Notes under the pieces: generated by a model
Seen by the model: only the letters and a program-made list of their open reading frames with translations
Told to the model about the DNA's origin: nothing
Database searches by the model: none
Shown here: positions 1 to 8,680 of the stretch, piece after piece
How positions within the stretch are numbered: the first letter of the stretch is position 1
How the letters are laid out: each line of letters begins with the position of its first letter
From: Verrucomicrobiaceae bacterium UBA7681
Lineage (GTDB): Bacteria; Verrucomicrobiota; Verrucomicrobiia; Verrucomicrobiales; Verrucomicrobiaceae
Assembly: GCA_002482965.1 (NCBI GenBank)
Contig: DLGZ01000053.1
Span: forward strand, 36,234 to 100,233
Length of the DNA: 64,000 nt
Direction: 5' to 3'
Translations under genes and position numbers: made by a program

Positions 1-89
1 GTGGCCTGAGAGAACGCGGGGGCAGCGAGAGCCAGCAGGACTGAAAATTGTAAACTGAGAACTGAGAACTGAAAATTGGGGCGAGGCAT
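1..89 (-). CDS. Exported protein, N-terminal fragment (runs off window start)
   Basis: An ATG at 89 on the minus strand opens a frame that stays open to the window edge and gives 29 residues: a short charged start, a hydrophobic core rich in Leu, Val, Phe and Ala, and an end reading APAFSQA that looks like a signal peptidase I site. It starts 11 nt after the stop of the DUF1549/DUF1553 gene on the same strand, so it is probably the next gene of that operon. The hydrophobic core is partly encoded by short DNA repeats (see the repeat at 40-78). The mature protein is outside the window, so no function can be given. I see no clear Shine-Dalgarno sequence. Confidence 0.55.
   Translation of the reverse strand, partial: MPRPNFQFSVLSLQFSVLLALAAPAFSQA
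40..78. repeat. Short direct repeats inside a signal-peptide coding region
   Basis: The 11-mer ACTGAAAATTG occurs at 40-50 and again at 68-78, flanking two tandem copies of ACTGAGA (54-60 and 61-67). Read on the minus strand, the block encodes QFSVL twice within the predicted signal peptide of the truncated gene. It looks like a small mobile or slippage-derived repeat tolerated in a hydrophobic segment. Confidence 0.6.
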
Positions 90-100
90 GGCACGGGCGC

Positions 101-2299
101 TTAGTGATTGAAGAGGAACTCTTTTGTGTTCAGCAGCGCCCAGAGAATGTCCTCATAGGCTTCCTTTTTTCCTTTGAAGGCTTCATCGCCGGTCTTGCCG
201 GTGGTTTTCTTGTCGAGATGGGTGTGGGCGAATTGGACTTCGGCGGCGTTGGGGTCGCGGCTGAGGGCGATATGGTAGAGGTCGGCGATCTTGTCGTCGT
301 CGGGGCGGGTGTCCTTGGTGAGCGTGTCGGCACGACCGTTGCCACGAGAAAGCTGCGTCTGGATTTCGGCGGCGTTCAGCAGGTGCAGGCTCTGGGCGAG
401 GCTGGCCTCCTGGGTGCGTTCGCACTCGCAGGCGCTGGAGGAGTCGGGACGACCGAAGACGCTGAGGAAGTAGGTGCTTTGGTTGTAGCTGTTGTCCGGC
501 AGGGCGACTGCGCGTGTGCCGGGGGCCTGACCGGCGAAAGCGGTCTGGGTGTCGAGCAGCGTGTTGACGGAGTCGTAGAGTACTTCGGCGTTGAGGCGCT
601 TCGGATAATAGCGGCTGAAATTCTGACGGTCCTTCGCGTTGTGCTCGTTGGGAATGGCGCTGAGCTGGTAGGTGGTGGAATTGGTGATGGTGCGGATGAG
701 CTGCTTCAGATCGTAGCCGCTCTTCACGAAGTCCCCCGCGAGGGCGCTGAGCAGTTCGGGATTCACCGGCGGATTGGTCTCGCGCATGTCGTCCTCGGGT
801 TCGACGAGGCCGCGATTGAAGAAGTGCTTCCAGTAACGATTCACCAGAGTGTGGGCAAAGAATGCATTGTCCTTCTGGCTCATCCATTCGCCGAGCGCCT
901 GACGTGGATCCTGCTCGGGCTTCAGTTTCAAGGCCTGACCGCCGAGGCTGGTGGGGGTGACGGCTTCCTTGGTGCGGATGTTCGTGGTCTGAGCCACGCC
1001 GCGTTTGCTGAAGATCATTTCCTCCGTGGCAAAGGACGAGGGCTTGCGGCTGACTTTGCTGAAGAAGGCGGCGAAGCCGTAGTAGTCCTGCTGGCTCCAC
1101 TTCTCAAAGGGGTGATGATGGCACTGCGCGCACTGCATGCGGGTGCCGAGGAAGAGCTGAGCGACGTCCTCCATCTGCTGCTTCATGTCTTTGACCTGAC
1201 GATACCAAGCGACGGGTGGATTTTGGTCGAGATCACCGGAGGCGGAGACGACTTCGCGCACGAACTGATCATAAGGTTTGTTGTCGGCGATGCTGTCGCG
1301 AATCCACGAGTAGAAGAGATAGCTGCCGCGCGCATACATGGGCTGGGTGCGCTGGTTGCGCAGGAGGGCGCTCCACTTGTTGGCGAAGTATTCGGCGTAG
1401 TCCGGGCTGTCGAGCAGGCGGTCAACGAGGGCACTGCGTTTGGCAACATCCTTGGAGGCCATGAAGTCCTTCATTTCTGCGGCGGTGGGCAGGCGGCCGG
1501 TGATGTCAAGGGTGACGCGGCGGATGAAGGTGCCGTCGTCAGCGATGCCGGACGGGGGCATGCCGATGGTTTTCAATTTCGCGAAGACGAGATCGTCCAC
1601 AAACCCGCGCGAGGCGGGCAGTGTTTCCACTGGAGCGCCAAGCGGCACGGTGGCGCGGAAGGTGGACACCTTGCCCTGATAGCGGACCATCACAGCGACA
1701 TCGCCGGGCAGATCATAGAGCTGCACGCGGCCCGTTTCACTCGTTTCGGCCATCGCTTTCTCGTTGGCTTCATAGAGGGCGCGCTTGGTGACGTCACGGG
1801 TGCTGCCGTCGGTATAGTGCGCGGTGACCTTGAGCTGTTGCGCTGCTTTGAGGGGCATGGTGAGCTTTGCGGGCTCGACGCTGATGCTTGCCATCTTGGG
1901 ATCGCTGGCCTTGCCATAGGGCATGCCTTCGCGAATCCAGCGCGCCAGATCGGCGTAGTCCTCGGAGTTCGGATCGAGCTTTTTGCCGCCGCCGTGCGGA
2001 AGCTGTGCGGTGCCTTTGGTCAGGAGCAGGCTCTGCTCAGCCGCTGCCGGAAACACACGGCGTCCGCGTGCTTCCATGACGATGTGGTCGTAGTCTTCCT
2101 GCGGCTCAAAGCCGAGGAGGGAGAGCTTGAAGCCGTTCTGTCCGCCGGATTTGCCATGGCAGCCACCCGAGTTGCAACCGCCCTTGGTGAGGATGGGCAT
2201 GATGTCATTTGCAAAATTCAGCGGATGCAGAGCCTCCGCCGCGAAACAAGGTGCGGCAACGGACAAGGCGGCGATGAGAGTGCAGCGTGGCAGATTCAT
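101..2299 (-). CDS. DUF1549/DUF1553 domain protein with cytochrome c-like haem motifs
   Basis: 732 residues. A Sec signal peptide (about 1-20) is followed by a planctomycete-type cytochrome c-like segment with C42-x4-C47-H48 (CNSGGCHG), an Ig-like region (about 135-220), a DUF1549 region from about 230 (RRVTLDITGRLPT) and a DUF1553 C-terminus with NRYWKHFFNRGLVEP. A second haem-type motif, CAQCHHHPF, lies near 389-397. The family is secreted and widespread in Planctomycetes and Verrucomicrobia. It is usually encoded beside a DUF1501 protein and its biochemical role is not established. Here the DUF1501 gene lies upstream on the same strand with one membrane-protein gene between them. Start: ATG at 2299, giving a clean signal peptide. 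Confidence 0.9.
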   Translation of the reverse strand: MNLPRCTLIAALSVAAPCFAAEALHPLNFANDIMPILTKGGCNSGGCHGKSGGQNGFKLSLLGFEPQEDYDHIVMEARGRRVFPAAAEQSLLLTKGTAQLPHGGGKKLDPNSEDYADLARWIREGMPYGKASDPKMASISVEPAKLTMPLKAAQQLKVTAHYTDGSTRDVTKRALYEANEKAMAETSETGRVQLYDLPGDVAVMVRYQGKVSTFRATVPLGAPVETLPASRGFVDDLVFAKLKTIGMPPSGIADDGTFIRRVTLDITGRLPTAAEMKDFMASKDVAKRSALVDRLLDSPDYAEYFANKWSALLRNQRTQPMYARGSYLFYSWIRDSIADNKPYDQFVREVVSASGDLDQNPPVAWYRQVKDMKQQMEDVAQLFLGTRMQCAQCHHHPFEKWSQQDYYGFAAFFSKVSRKPSSFATEEMIFSKRGVAQTTNIRTKEAVTPTSLGGQALKLKPEQDPRQALGEWMSQKDNAFFAHTLVNRYWKHFFNRGLVEPEDDMRETNPPVNPELLSALAGDFVKSGYDLKQLIRTITNSTTYQLSAIPNEHNAKDRQNFSRYYPKRLNAEVLYDSVNTLLDTQTAFAGQAPGTRAVALPDNSYNQSTYFLSVFGRPDSSSACECERTQEASLAQSLHLLNAAEIQTQLSRGNGRADTLTKDTRPDDDKIADLYHIALSRDPNAAEVQFAHTHLDKKTTGKTGDEAFKGKKEAYEDILWALLNTKEFLFNH

Positions 2300-2403
2300 A
2301 ATGGCTGAAACCTACGGGGTGAGAATGCGAATCTTGTCTTTGGAAGCAAATTCCCGTACTTGGTCCGAGGAAAGCCAGGGGGCACTTTGCGGGGATTCTC
2401 AAA

Positions 2404-3255
2404 TCATGAGTCTGACTCAGACTCGTTTTCCCAAATCAGTAAGGCTAAGAATGTCTCAACAGAATCTGCCAGAATCACGATGTTCTCAGGCTCCTCGGGG
2501 TCCGCCATCAGAACTTGATTGGTCTCATCTTTGCCGGGCTTCAGGAATATCCAGTTCTGGTCATCAGCCGTCGCGACAGGGACGATGTCGTATGGCAGGT
2601 CGCTCTCCTCGGCAGGCACGCAATAGTCGCGATGCAGAGGCTCAAACTCAATCGACTCTTCCTCCGACTTCATGCCTCGGAGGTCAGGGCTGGCCTGCAC
2701 TTGGCGCGGATCTGCATAGATTTTTTTCAATGCCTCAGGAATCGGTCGCCCCAGATGCTCCGCGTAAAACGCCCAGTCCGGATGCAGCAGGGCTGCAAGT
2801 CGGGCATGCTTGAGTTTTTCGATCTCTTTTCGTGTCTGACCTTCGCCCACCAATGCCCGTCGCAAGACGAACCAGCCGAATGCAGACATCGCAGCAAAGA
2901 CCAGCAACCCGGGCACATTTTTGAGCATGTCGTAGTCTGCTTTCACCCACGCAGACCATGCCGCGAACGCGATAACAGCCAGGCCAGTCACCAGACAGAC
3001 AATGCCAAAGCAGCCCAGCGGTGTGCCCACCAACACCCGCAGAACTATGCCGATGAACCCGCGCGGATCTTCGAAATGAATTTCATCACGGGCCAGACTC
3101 GCCGTCATGAACAGCGCCACCGGGCCAACCAAAAACAACCAAGCGCACACGACAACGGACAGCCATTCAGGGAATGTTTTTCCCACGCGGCCCCATAGAA
3201 TAAAGACGGCGATATACAGTACCAGAACAGCGAAAAACTTCTTGGTGCGGGGCAT
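2404..3255 (-). CDS. Membrane protein with a cytoplasmic SMI1/KNR4-like tail
   Basis: Read from the ATG at 3255 (MPRTKKFF), 283 residues. About four hydrophobic segments fill the first half (FAVLVLYIAVFILWG, WLSVVVCAWLFLVG, a long one around VIAFAAW, and GLLVFAAMSAFGWFVL). The soluble second half is acidic and has a SUKH/SMI1-like look (LLHPDWAFYAEHLGRPIPE, then DQNWIFLKP and VETFLALLIWE). That resemblance is tentative. An in-frame start at 3306 would overlap the DUF1501 gene; the 3255 start leaves 19 nt after its stop and puts the first membrane segment close to the N-terminus. Base composition looks less GC-rich than the flanking genes. SMI1/KNR4 domains often act as immunity or binding modules, but nothing toxin-like is adjacent. 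Function unknown. Confidence 0.65.
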   Translation of the reverse strand: MPRTKKFFAVLVLYIAVFILWGRVGKTFPEWLSVVVCAWLFLVGPVALFMTASLARDEIHFEDPRGFIGIVLRVLVGTPLGCFGIVCLVTGLAVIAFAAWSAWVKADYDMLKNVPGLLVFAAMSAFGWFVLRRALVGEGQTRKEIEKLKHARLAALLHPDWAFYAEHLGRPIPEALKKIYADPRQVQASPDLRGMKSEEESIEFEPLHRDYCVPAEESDLPYDIVPVATADDQNWIFLKPGKDETNQVLMADPEEPENIVILADSVETFLALLIWENESESDS

Positions 3256-3274
3256 GCCGTAAATCACAAGGCTA

Positions 3275-4615
3275 TCACACCAGCTCAGCCATCGGCAGAT
3301 GGCCATCCACGAGATACTGGGGCCGGCCGGTCAAATCGGTGAGGGTGGCTTTCGTCACGTCAATGCCCATCTGCTTATAGAGGGTAGCGAAGACTTCGCC
3401 AAAGGCGACGGGGCGTTCGGTGGGTTCGCCGGCTTGTTTGTCGGTGGCACCGATGACCTGGCCGTGGCGCATGCCGCCGCAGGCGAGGAGAGCGGAGGCG
3501 ACGCGTGGCCAGTGGTCGCGACCACCTTTGGCATTGATCAATGGGGTGCGGCCAAACTCACCCCACACGACGATGGAGACATCCTGGTCCATGCCGCGTT
3601 CATGCAGATCGGCGATGAGCGCGGTGAGGCCGCTGTCGAGCAGCGGCAGGTCTTCGCGCAACTGGCCGAAGTTGTTGGAATGATAGTCCCAGCGGCTGAA
3701 GGCAAGTGTGACGACGCGTGCTCCGGCTTCGACGAGACGGCGTGCGGCGAGGAAGTGCTCGGGCAGGCGCGGGCCGCCGTCGTCACGATTGCGGTTTTCG
3801 CCTTTGCCGTAGCGTGCGACGACACGCGGATCTTCGCGGCTCAAGTCGAGGGCTTGGATCAACTTCGGACTCGTGAGCACATTGAGAGCCTGCTCATTGA
3901 AGACATCGACGCCCCCCATGAGGCCGGTGGCATCCATGTCACGACGCAGATTGTCAAAGCTGGAGAGCAGCGACTTGCGATCGCGCAAGCGGTCCATCGT
4001 GATGCCGTGAAGCGACATGTCCTCCGTGCCACCGCCACGATTCGCTTGGAAGGGTGCATGCGCGACGCCGAGGAAGCCTGGCTCACCGGTGCGGGCCCAT
4101 TCCATGTGGCCCATCTTTGGCGCGAGCCCGACGAAGGGCGGCATGGCGGGATTGGTGCCGCCTTCCAAACGCGAGACGATGGAGCCGAGCGAAGGCCAGC
4201 CGCCGGGAGGCTGCTGCTTGGAGTTGCGACCCGTGAGGCACTGAAAGGCATCGTGGCGTGAGTCGCAGTCGGCCAGCGAGCGGATGAGGGTACACTTGTC
4301 CATCATCTTGGCGAGGCGCGGCAGGTGCTCGCAAATCTGGATGCCGGGGACGTTGGTGGAGATCGGTTTGAACTCGCCGCGAATCTCGCTCGGCGCGTCC
4401 GGCTTCATGTCGAACATGTCCTGATGCGACGGACCACCGGGCAGGAAGATCATGATGACGGCCTTGTGCGATTTGCCCGTCTTCTGCGCGGACTCGGCGC
4501 GCAGCACATCATTCAACGACAGCCCACCCATGGCGAGTCCGCCGATCTTGAGGAAGTTTCGACGCGAGACACCGTCGCAGAAGCCGCCGCTGGGATGAGA
4601 GTAAAGATTGAGCAT
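3275..4615 (-). CDS. DUF1501 protein with Tat signal
   Basis: 446 residues from the ATG at 4615. The N-terminus has a twin-arginine motif (SRRNFLKIGG) and a short hydrophobic stretch, so it is probably exported folded. DUF1501 hallmarks follow: AVIMIFLPGGPSHQDMFD, PGIQICEHLPRLAKMMD, WGEFGRTPLIN, GRDHWP and a C-terminal LTGRPQYLVDG. DUF1501 belongs to the alkaline phosphatase/sulfatase-like superfamily; its substrate is unknown. The 4615 start matches the start of the close paralogue at 9747-11108, which opens with the same FCDGVSRR arrangement. It is the first gene of a run that continues into the membrane protein and the DUF1549/DUF1553 gene. It diverges from the phospholipase C-like gene across 80 nt. 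Confidence 0.9.
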   Translation of the reverse strand: MLNLYSHPSGGFCDGVSRRNFLKIGGLAMGGLSLNDVLRAESAQKTGKSHKAVIMIFLPGGPSHQDMFDMKPDAPSEIRGEFKPISTNVPGIQICEHLPRLAKMMDKCTLIRSLADCDSRHDAFQCLTGRNSKQQPPGGWPSLGSIVSRLEGGTNPAMPPFVGLAPKMGHMEWARTGEPGFLGVAHAPFQANRGGGTEDMSLHGITMDRLRDRKSLLSSFDNLRRDMDATGLMGGVDVFNEQALNVLTSPKLIQALDLSREDPRVVARYGKGENRNRDDGGPRLPEHFLAARRLVEAGARVVTLAFSRWDYHSNNFGQLREDLPLLDSGLTALIADLHERGMDQDVSIVVWGEFGRTPLINAKGGRDHWPRVASALLACGGMRHGQVIGATDKQAGEPTERPVAFGEVFATLYKQMGIDVTKATLTDLTGRPQYLVDGHLPMAELV

Positions 4616-4695
4616 GGTGTGGAGGGCCACAAACCTACGGAGCGATGAATGGGACTCTTGCCAGACCGGAGACACATGCTGCGTTTGGTTGAACT

Positions 4696-5700
4696 ATGAG
4701 CGGACTGGTCGGACACACGATGTATGGCATCCTCGCGGCGAAAGCTGCGAAAGGGCGTGGCCTTTCCATCACACCGATCATCGAGCGACATCTGCCGAGC
4801 TTCCTATGCGGCGCTTACATCGGTTGCGACATTCAGGTGATGCCAGAAGCCATCTGCGTCGATACTGGTCGCGAGGTTGGCTTTGGCACGGTGCCGTTGG
4901 AAAAAAGCCCGATCACAGGCGGTGCGGTGAAACCCTGGACGCTGGAGCATGAGGGGCGGAAGTACCGGCCCAAAGAGATTCACGAGCTGTTTTATGGTCG
5001 CGCGCATTTGGTGTTTGGCTGGGCAAAGCCGGAGGTGAGTCTGCGCGTGCCGTGGGACCATCTGGCGGACTACTGTGCGCGGGCGATTCGCGATGACATG
5101 AGCTCTGAGCGGGGCCTTGCCTATGCGCTGGGCTGGATGGTGCACATTGTCGGCGATTCATTGATCAAGTCGATCCAGCCGGGCATTCGCATGCACTTGC
5201 TGGATGGTGTTTACACCCCGCGAAACCGCATCGTGCAGGATCAGTTCACGTTTCACACGATTGGCGGTGAGCTGGGTATTGATTGGGTCCAAACCTTCCG
5301 TGACATGGCTGCAACTCCGGTGGAGGCGATCCAGCCGCACTCCATGCGTGTGGGAGAGAAGCGTGGCGAACTTGCGCAACTGTTTGATGAAGGCTGGAAG
5401 CCTGAGCTGCAGCCGCTGCTGGCCGCTGTGCTCGCCGAAAACCGCCGTTGGCTGCCGCATCACACTGAGGATGTGCTGCGCGTGGTGCAGCGCGATAGCG
5501 AGGAGGCGAAACGCGTCAGCGGCGGCCTGGAATTTGATGCGATGATCGAAATCGCCGAGAGCGCGGGCATGCGGGACACGTTGGTCACGATCGCCGAGCA
5601 ATGCGCCGATCTGATGGAGCAGACAATCGCGCAGGTGCCGGAGTGGCGGGGATTGCCGCGACAGGCCGTTGAAGGCTGGAACAAACTCAGACGTTCCTAA
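4696..5700 (+). CDS. Zinc-dependent phospholipase C-like (PLC/S1-P1 fold) protein
   Basis: 334 residues, no signal peptide. Potential zinc ligands are spaced as in the alpha-helical phospholipase C/S1-P1 nuclease superfamily: an N-terminal GLVGHTMYG, CGAYIGCDIQ, a His in RAHLVFGW, and GWMVHIVGDSLIK in the middle. Related cytoplasmic proteins without an assigned substrate are common in environmental bacteria, so the exact activity is open. The start ATG at 4696 is the first in frame. The gene is divergent from the DUF1501 gene and stands alone on its strand before the TerB-like gene, 122 nt downstream. Confidence 0.6.
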   Translation: MSGLVGHTMYGILAAKAAKGRGLSITPIIERHLPSFLCGAYIGCDIQVMPEAICVDTGREVGFGTVPLEKSPITGGAVKPWTLEHEGRKYRPKEIHELFYGRAHLVFGWAKPEVSLRVPWDHLADYCARAIRDDMSSERGLAYALGWMVHIVGDSLIKSIQPGIRMHLLDGVYTPRNRIVQDQFTFHTIGGELGIDWVQTFRDMAATPVEAIQPHSMRVGEKRGELAQLFDEGWKPELQPLLAAVLAENRRWLPHHTEDVLRVVQRDSEEAKRVSGGLEFDAMIEIAESAGMRDTLVTIAEQCADLMEQTIAQVPEWRGLPRQAVEGWNKLRRS

Positions 5701-5781
5701 ATGTCTCATCATCTTGTGTTTAAAACTGTCTTGGTGACATCGAGATCACTTCCGATGGAAAAGAGGTGACAGCGAAGACAG

Positions 5782-5810
5782 AGAAATGATAACAAGGAGT
5801 CATCATTTCT
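5782..5810. promoter_or_regulatory. Perfect inverted repeat upstream of the TerB-like gene
   Basis: AGAAATGAT (5782-5790) and ATCATTTCT (5802-5810) form 9-bp perfect arms around an 11-nt loop. The loop contains AAGGAG, the only strong Shine-Dalgarno-like sequence ahead of the ATG at 5823, but it is 23 nt away, too far to serve that start directly. It may be an operator or an RNA hairpin. Confidence 0.45.
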
Positions 5811-5822
5811 GAATTTTCGACC

Positions 5823-7172
5823 ATGAGTTCTCCCAATCTCGACACCCTCGCAAAAGCGCCTCTGTTTGTTCATCTGGCAATCATCGGCGTCAATTCCGGC
5901 CCGAGCGCGATCGATTCAGCCCGGTTCAACGAACATGTTGAGGCATCGGGTGAGGCCAACGCACGCATCTGCGTCTACACCGAAACGCTCCAGCATCTCA
6001 CCACCCATTTTCAGAGGCTCTACGCAGAAGTCACAGGCCTGCCGGATACAGCTCCCTTGATCGAAGAAATTCAGGGGGCGCTCTCCCAGCAACTGACCCC
6101 GTCGGACAAGCTGCAGTTCCTTTTGCACCTCGGCCGGGTGGCGGCAGCCGCTGTGCGCGATGACAACGGTCATCCCGTGCCAGAACGCGTTGCGATGGCG
6201 GATCAATTGTCGGACCTGTTCCACTTCATGGGCTACGGCAAAAACAATGAGCGCTACACGGACGAACTCCAAGTCACCACTTACTGGCCCGGCATTGATC
6301 CCGCACTACAGCGATTCTCCGAGGCCGAGCTACGTCAGTTGTCAGCCGTCTTCGGCTGCCTGTATGCATCGATGAGCGGGTGCCACGGAGGAGAACTGGG
6401 GGATGCGCGCAAGACCAATCTCAAACATTGCCTGCTGGCGGGTTACACCCCCGGCAAGGAAGCATGCCCCTCCCACGCGCTGCTGCGCTACTTTGACCAG
6501 CTTTTCTGGCTGGTGTTTGCCGAGATCCAGTTTGCAGAACAACCCAAGCCTTTGTTCGTGCAAGGCCGAGCCTTGATGATGCAAAAATTTAACACGGATG
6601 AGCAGGCAGCATTCACAGAGCATCTGCAAAACATGGCGGCCGCACTTGTCACGGAGGACTCACCCGCGCTGGCCCGCGATACGCTGGCCAGCATCATGGC
6701 GCTAATGCAGGGCCATGATGTGGAAATTGCCAGCGGGGGTATGGCGGAAGCGGAGTGGGATGTGCTGAGCATGGGACTCGTCGCATGCTTTCTTCTGGTC
6801 GCTGCGGCAGATGGTGATGTCGGTGACAAGGAATGCGAGGCTTTCGGCGGCATCCTGCATGCGTTCTCTGAAAGCCCGCCGACCAGTCTCGTCTTCAAAG
6901 CTGCGGCACGGATTCCGGACAACATGCACAAGCTATGGCCCGCCGTGACATCTCTCGGCTCGCGGCCTCCACAAATGGTGCTCGAGGCCGTACAACTGGC
7001 CGCCGCGAAGTTCGGAGAGGAAGACTTCCTTGTTTACCGGAGGATCGCGATGGGGATTGCAGTCAAGACCGCTGAGGCGGAAGGCGGCGGCTTCCTGGGC
7101 CTCGGCTCCAAGATCAGCAAGGATGAGCAGAAGGTGATCGATGGCTTGAAAAGGCTGCTCGGCTTTGAATAA
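5823..7172 (+). CDS. TerB-like family protein
   Basis: 449 residues, mostly alpha-helical, no signal peptide or membrane segment. Two stretches look like TerB/DjlA-type repeats: one around LHLGRVAAAAVRDDNGHPVP and one around LLVAAADGDVGDKECEAF. The C-terminus (GLGSKISKDEQKVIDG) matches the usual end of TerB-family proteins. TerB domains are found in tellurite-resistance and stress-response modules, but none of the other ter genes is present here, so no tellurite role should be assumed. The gene converges on a DUF1501 gene with only 10 nt between stops. Confidence 0.55.
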   Translation: MSSPNLDTLAKAPLFVHLAIIGVNSGPSAIDSARFNEHVEASGEANARICVYTETLQHLTTHFQRLYAEVTGLPDTAPLIEEIQGALSQQLTPSDKLQFLLHLGRVAAAAVRDDNGHPVPERVAMADQLSDLFHFMGYGKNNERYTDELQVTTYWPGIDPALQRFSEAELRQLSAVFGCLYASMSGCHGGELGDARKTNLKHCLLAGYTPGKEACPSHALLRYFDQLFWLVFAEIQFAEQPKPLFVQGRALMMQKFNTDEQAAFTEHLQNMAAALVTEDSPALARDTLASIMALMQGHDVEIASGGMAEAEWDVLSMGLVACFLLVAAADGDVGDKECEAFGGILHAFSESPPTSLVFKAAARIPDNMHKLWPAVTSLGSRPPQMVLEAVQLAAAKFGEEDFLVYRRIAMGIAVKTAEAEGGGFLGLGSKISKDEQKVIDGLKRLLGFE

Positions 7173-7182
7173 GCCAGCGGCG

Positions 7183-8622
7183 CTACGTCAGCCCACCAAT
7201 CGGTGAGCCCATGTACAATGTGTGCGGGCGGCCGGTGAAGTCTTTCCAGAGTGTTTCGCGGGGCAGGCCGAGCGCCTCATAAATGGTCGCGGCGAGGTTT
7301 TCGGGGGTTTGGGCATCGCTGGCTGGATAGCCGCCGATTTTGTCAGTGGAGCCAATGACGCGACCACCTTTGATGCCGCCACCGGCGAGCAGGACGCTTT
7401 GGGTATGGCCCCAGTGATCGCGGCCCGGCAGGGCGGTGGCGGAGATGCTCTTAATTTTTGGCGTGCGGCCAAATTCACCGCCCATGATGATGAGAGTTTC
7501 ATCCAACTGACCGCTGGCGTCGAGGTCTTCGAGCAGGGCGCTGACGGCCTGATCCATCGGCGGGAGCAGGTAGTTTTTCAGATTGCCCCAGGCGGCCTGG
7601 TGCGTGTCCCAGGTCTCGTTGTTGCCGAGATTTACCTGCACCATGCGCACACCGCTTTGCACGAGTCTGCGGGCCATGAGCAATGACCAGCCGTAGCTGT
7701 GGCGGCCGTAGCGGTCGAGCATCTTGGGGTCGACTTTTTCCAAGCTGAAGGCGTCATGCACCTTGCGGTTGCTCAGCAGGCCGATGGCCGCCTGCCGGGT
7801 GGAATCAAAGGCTTCATCACCGGCCAGCGCGGTGAGATCCGAGCTTTGCTGCTCCAGGGCATTGCGCAGAGAAACGCGGTCCATCACACGATCCATCGTG
7901 AGCCCTTGCGGCAAGGAGAGATGCGGGGCCTGGAAGAGCAGTGAGGGGTCGGTTTCAAAGCCACGCTCGTGATGGAACAGGTATTTTGGATAGGCGCCGT
8001 AGTGCTTCGGGTGGTAAGGCGACATCTGCAGGAACCATGGGTCATGCTGCGCACCGAGTGTGCCCGCGAACTGTCCGGCGAGCGTGCGGCCTTCGCGATG
8101 CACGAGCTTGTCCGGCAAAACGATGGCGGGCGGCAGGTTGTCTTTGCGCTTCGGCAGCAGTGCGGTGGCCAGTGCCGCCATGCTGGGATGGTCGGACTTC
8201 TTCGGCTTGCCGGGGTCAAAACCCAGCGGCGCATCGCTGCGACCCGTGAGCATGATGTGATGGCCCAGCGAGTGATCGCTGCTGCCATGCGTGAGTGAGC
8301 GCACCAGTGACCACTTTTCCGAGATGCGCGCGAGATTGGGCAGGTGCTCGCAGATGTGCAGGCCTGGGGTGCGCGTGCGGATGGGCTTGAACTCGCCACG
8401 GATCTCCATAGGGGCGTCGGGCTTCATGTCGAAGCTCTCATGCTGCGCGAGTCCGCCAGAGAGGAAGATGTAGATCACGGACTTAGCACGCGGAGGCTGC
8501 GTGGCCGCCGTCATGGCCTGGAGGGCGCTGAGATGATTCATGCCGAGGCCGAGCAAGCCCACCGCGCCCGCCTGAATCACTTCACGGCGGGAGACGGGAT
8601 GCGCTGGATGCGGCAAGGACAT
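7183..8622 (-). CDS. DUF1501 protein, divergent paralogue
   Basis: 479 residues. Tat-like start (VSRREVIQAG) with a hydrophobic stretch, then DUF1501 motifs: SVIYIFLSGGLAQHESFD, PGLHICEHLPNLARI, GGEFGRTPKI, GRDHWG and DFTGRPHTLYMG. It is clearly more distant from the other two DUF1501 proteins in this window than they are from each other, and it has no DUF1549/DUF1553 partner nearby. On the minus strand AAGGAG lies only 1 nt from the ATG at 8622, whereas a TTG two codons later (8616) would have ideal spacing, so the true start may be 8616. No substrate can be named. Confidence 0.88.
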   Translation of the reverse strand: MSLPHPAHPVSRREVIQAGAVGLLGLGMNHLSALQAMTAATQPPRAKSVIYIFLSGGLAQHESFDMKPDAPMEIRGEFKPIRTRTPGLHICEHLPNLARISEKWSLVRSLTHGSSDHSLGHHIMLTGRSDAPLGFDPGKPKKSDHPSMAALATALLPKRKDNLPPAIVLPDKLVHREGRTLAGQFAGTLGAQHDPWFLQMSPYHPKHYGAYPKYLFHHERGFETDPSLLFQAPHLSLPQGLTMDRVMDRVSLRNALEQQSSDLTALAGDEAFDSTRQAAIGLLSNRKVHDAFSLEKVDPKMLDRYGRHSYGWSLLMARRLVQSGVRMVQVNLGNNETWDTHQAAWGNLKNYLLPPMDQAVSALLEDLDASGQLDETLIIMGGEFGRTPKIKSISATALPGRDHWGHTQSVLLAGGGIKGGRVIGSTDKIGGYPASDAQTPENLAATIYEALGLPRETLWKDFTGRPHTLYMGSPIGGLT

Positions 8623-8680
8623 GCTCCTTCAAATACGCACGCTGGCATCACAACTTTCCAAGGAGGAAAATTAGCCACGA

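Noticed and set aside
104..2308. 734-residue open frame on the plus strand
   Set aside because: Exact antisense shadow of the DUF1549/DUF1553 gene; no protein family features and low complexity.
5823..7172. Tellurite-resistance gene cluster
   Set aside because: Only one TerB-like gene, with no terA/C/D/Z neighbours; the name should not imply tellurite resistance.
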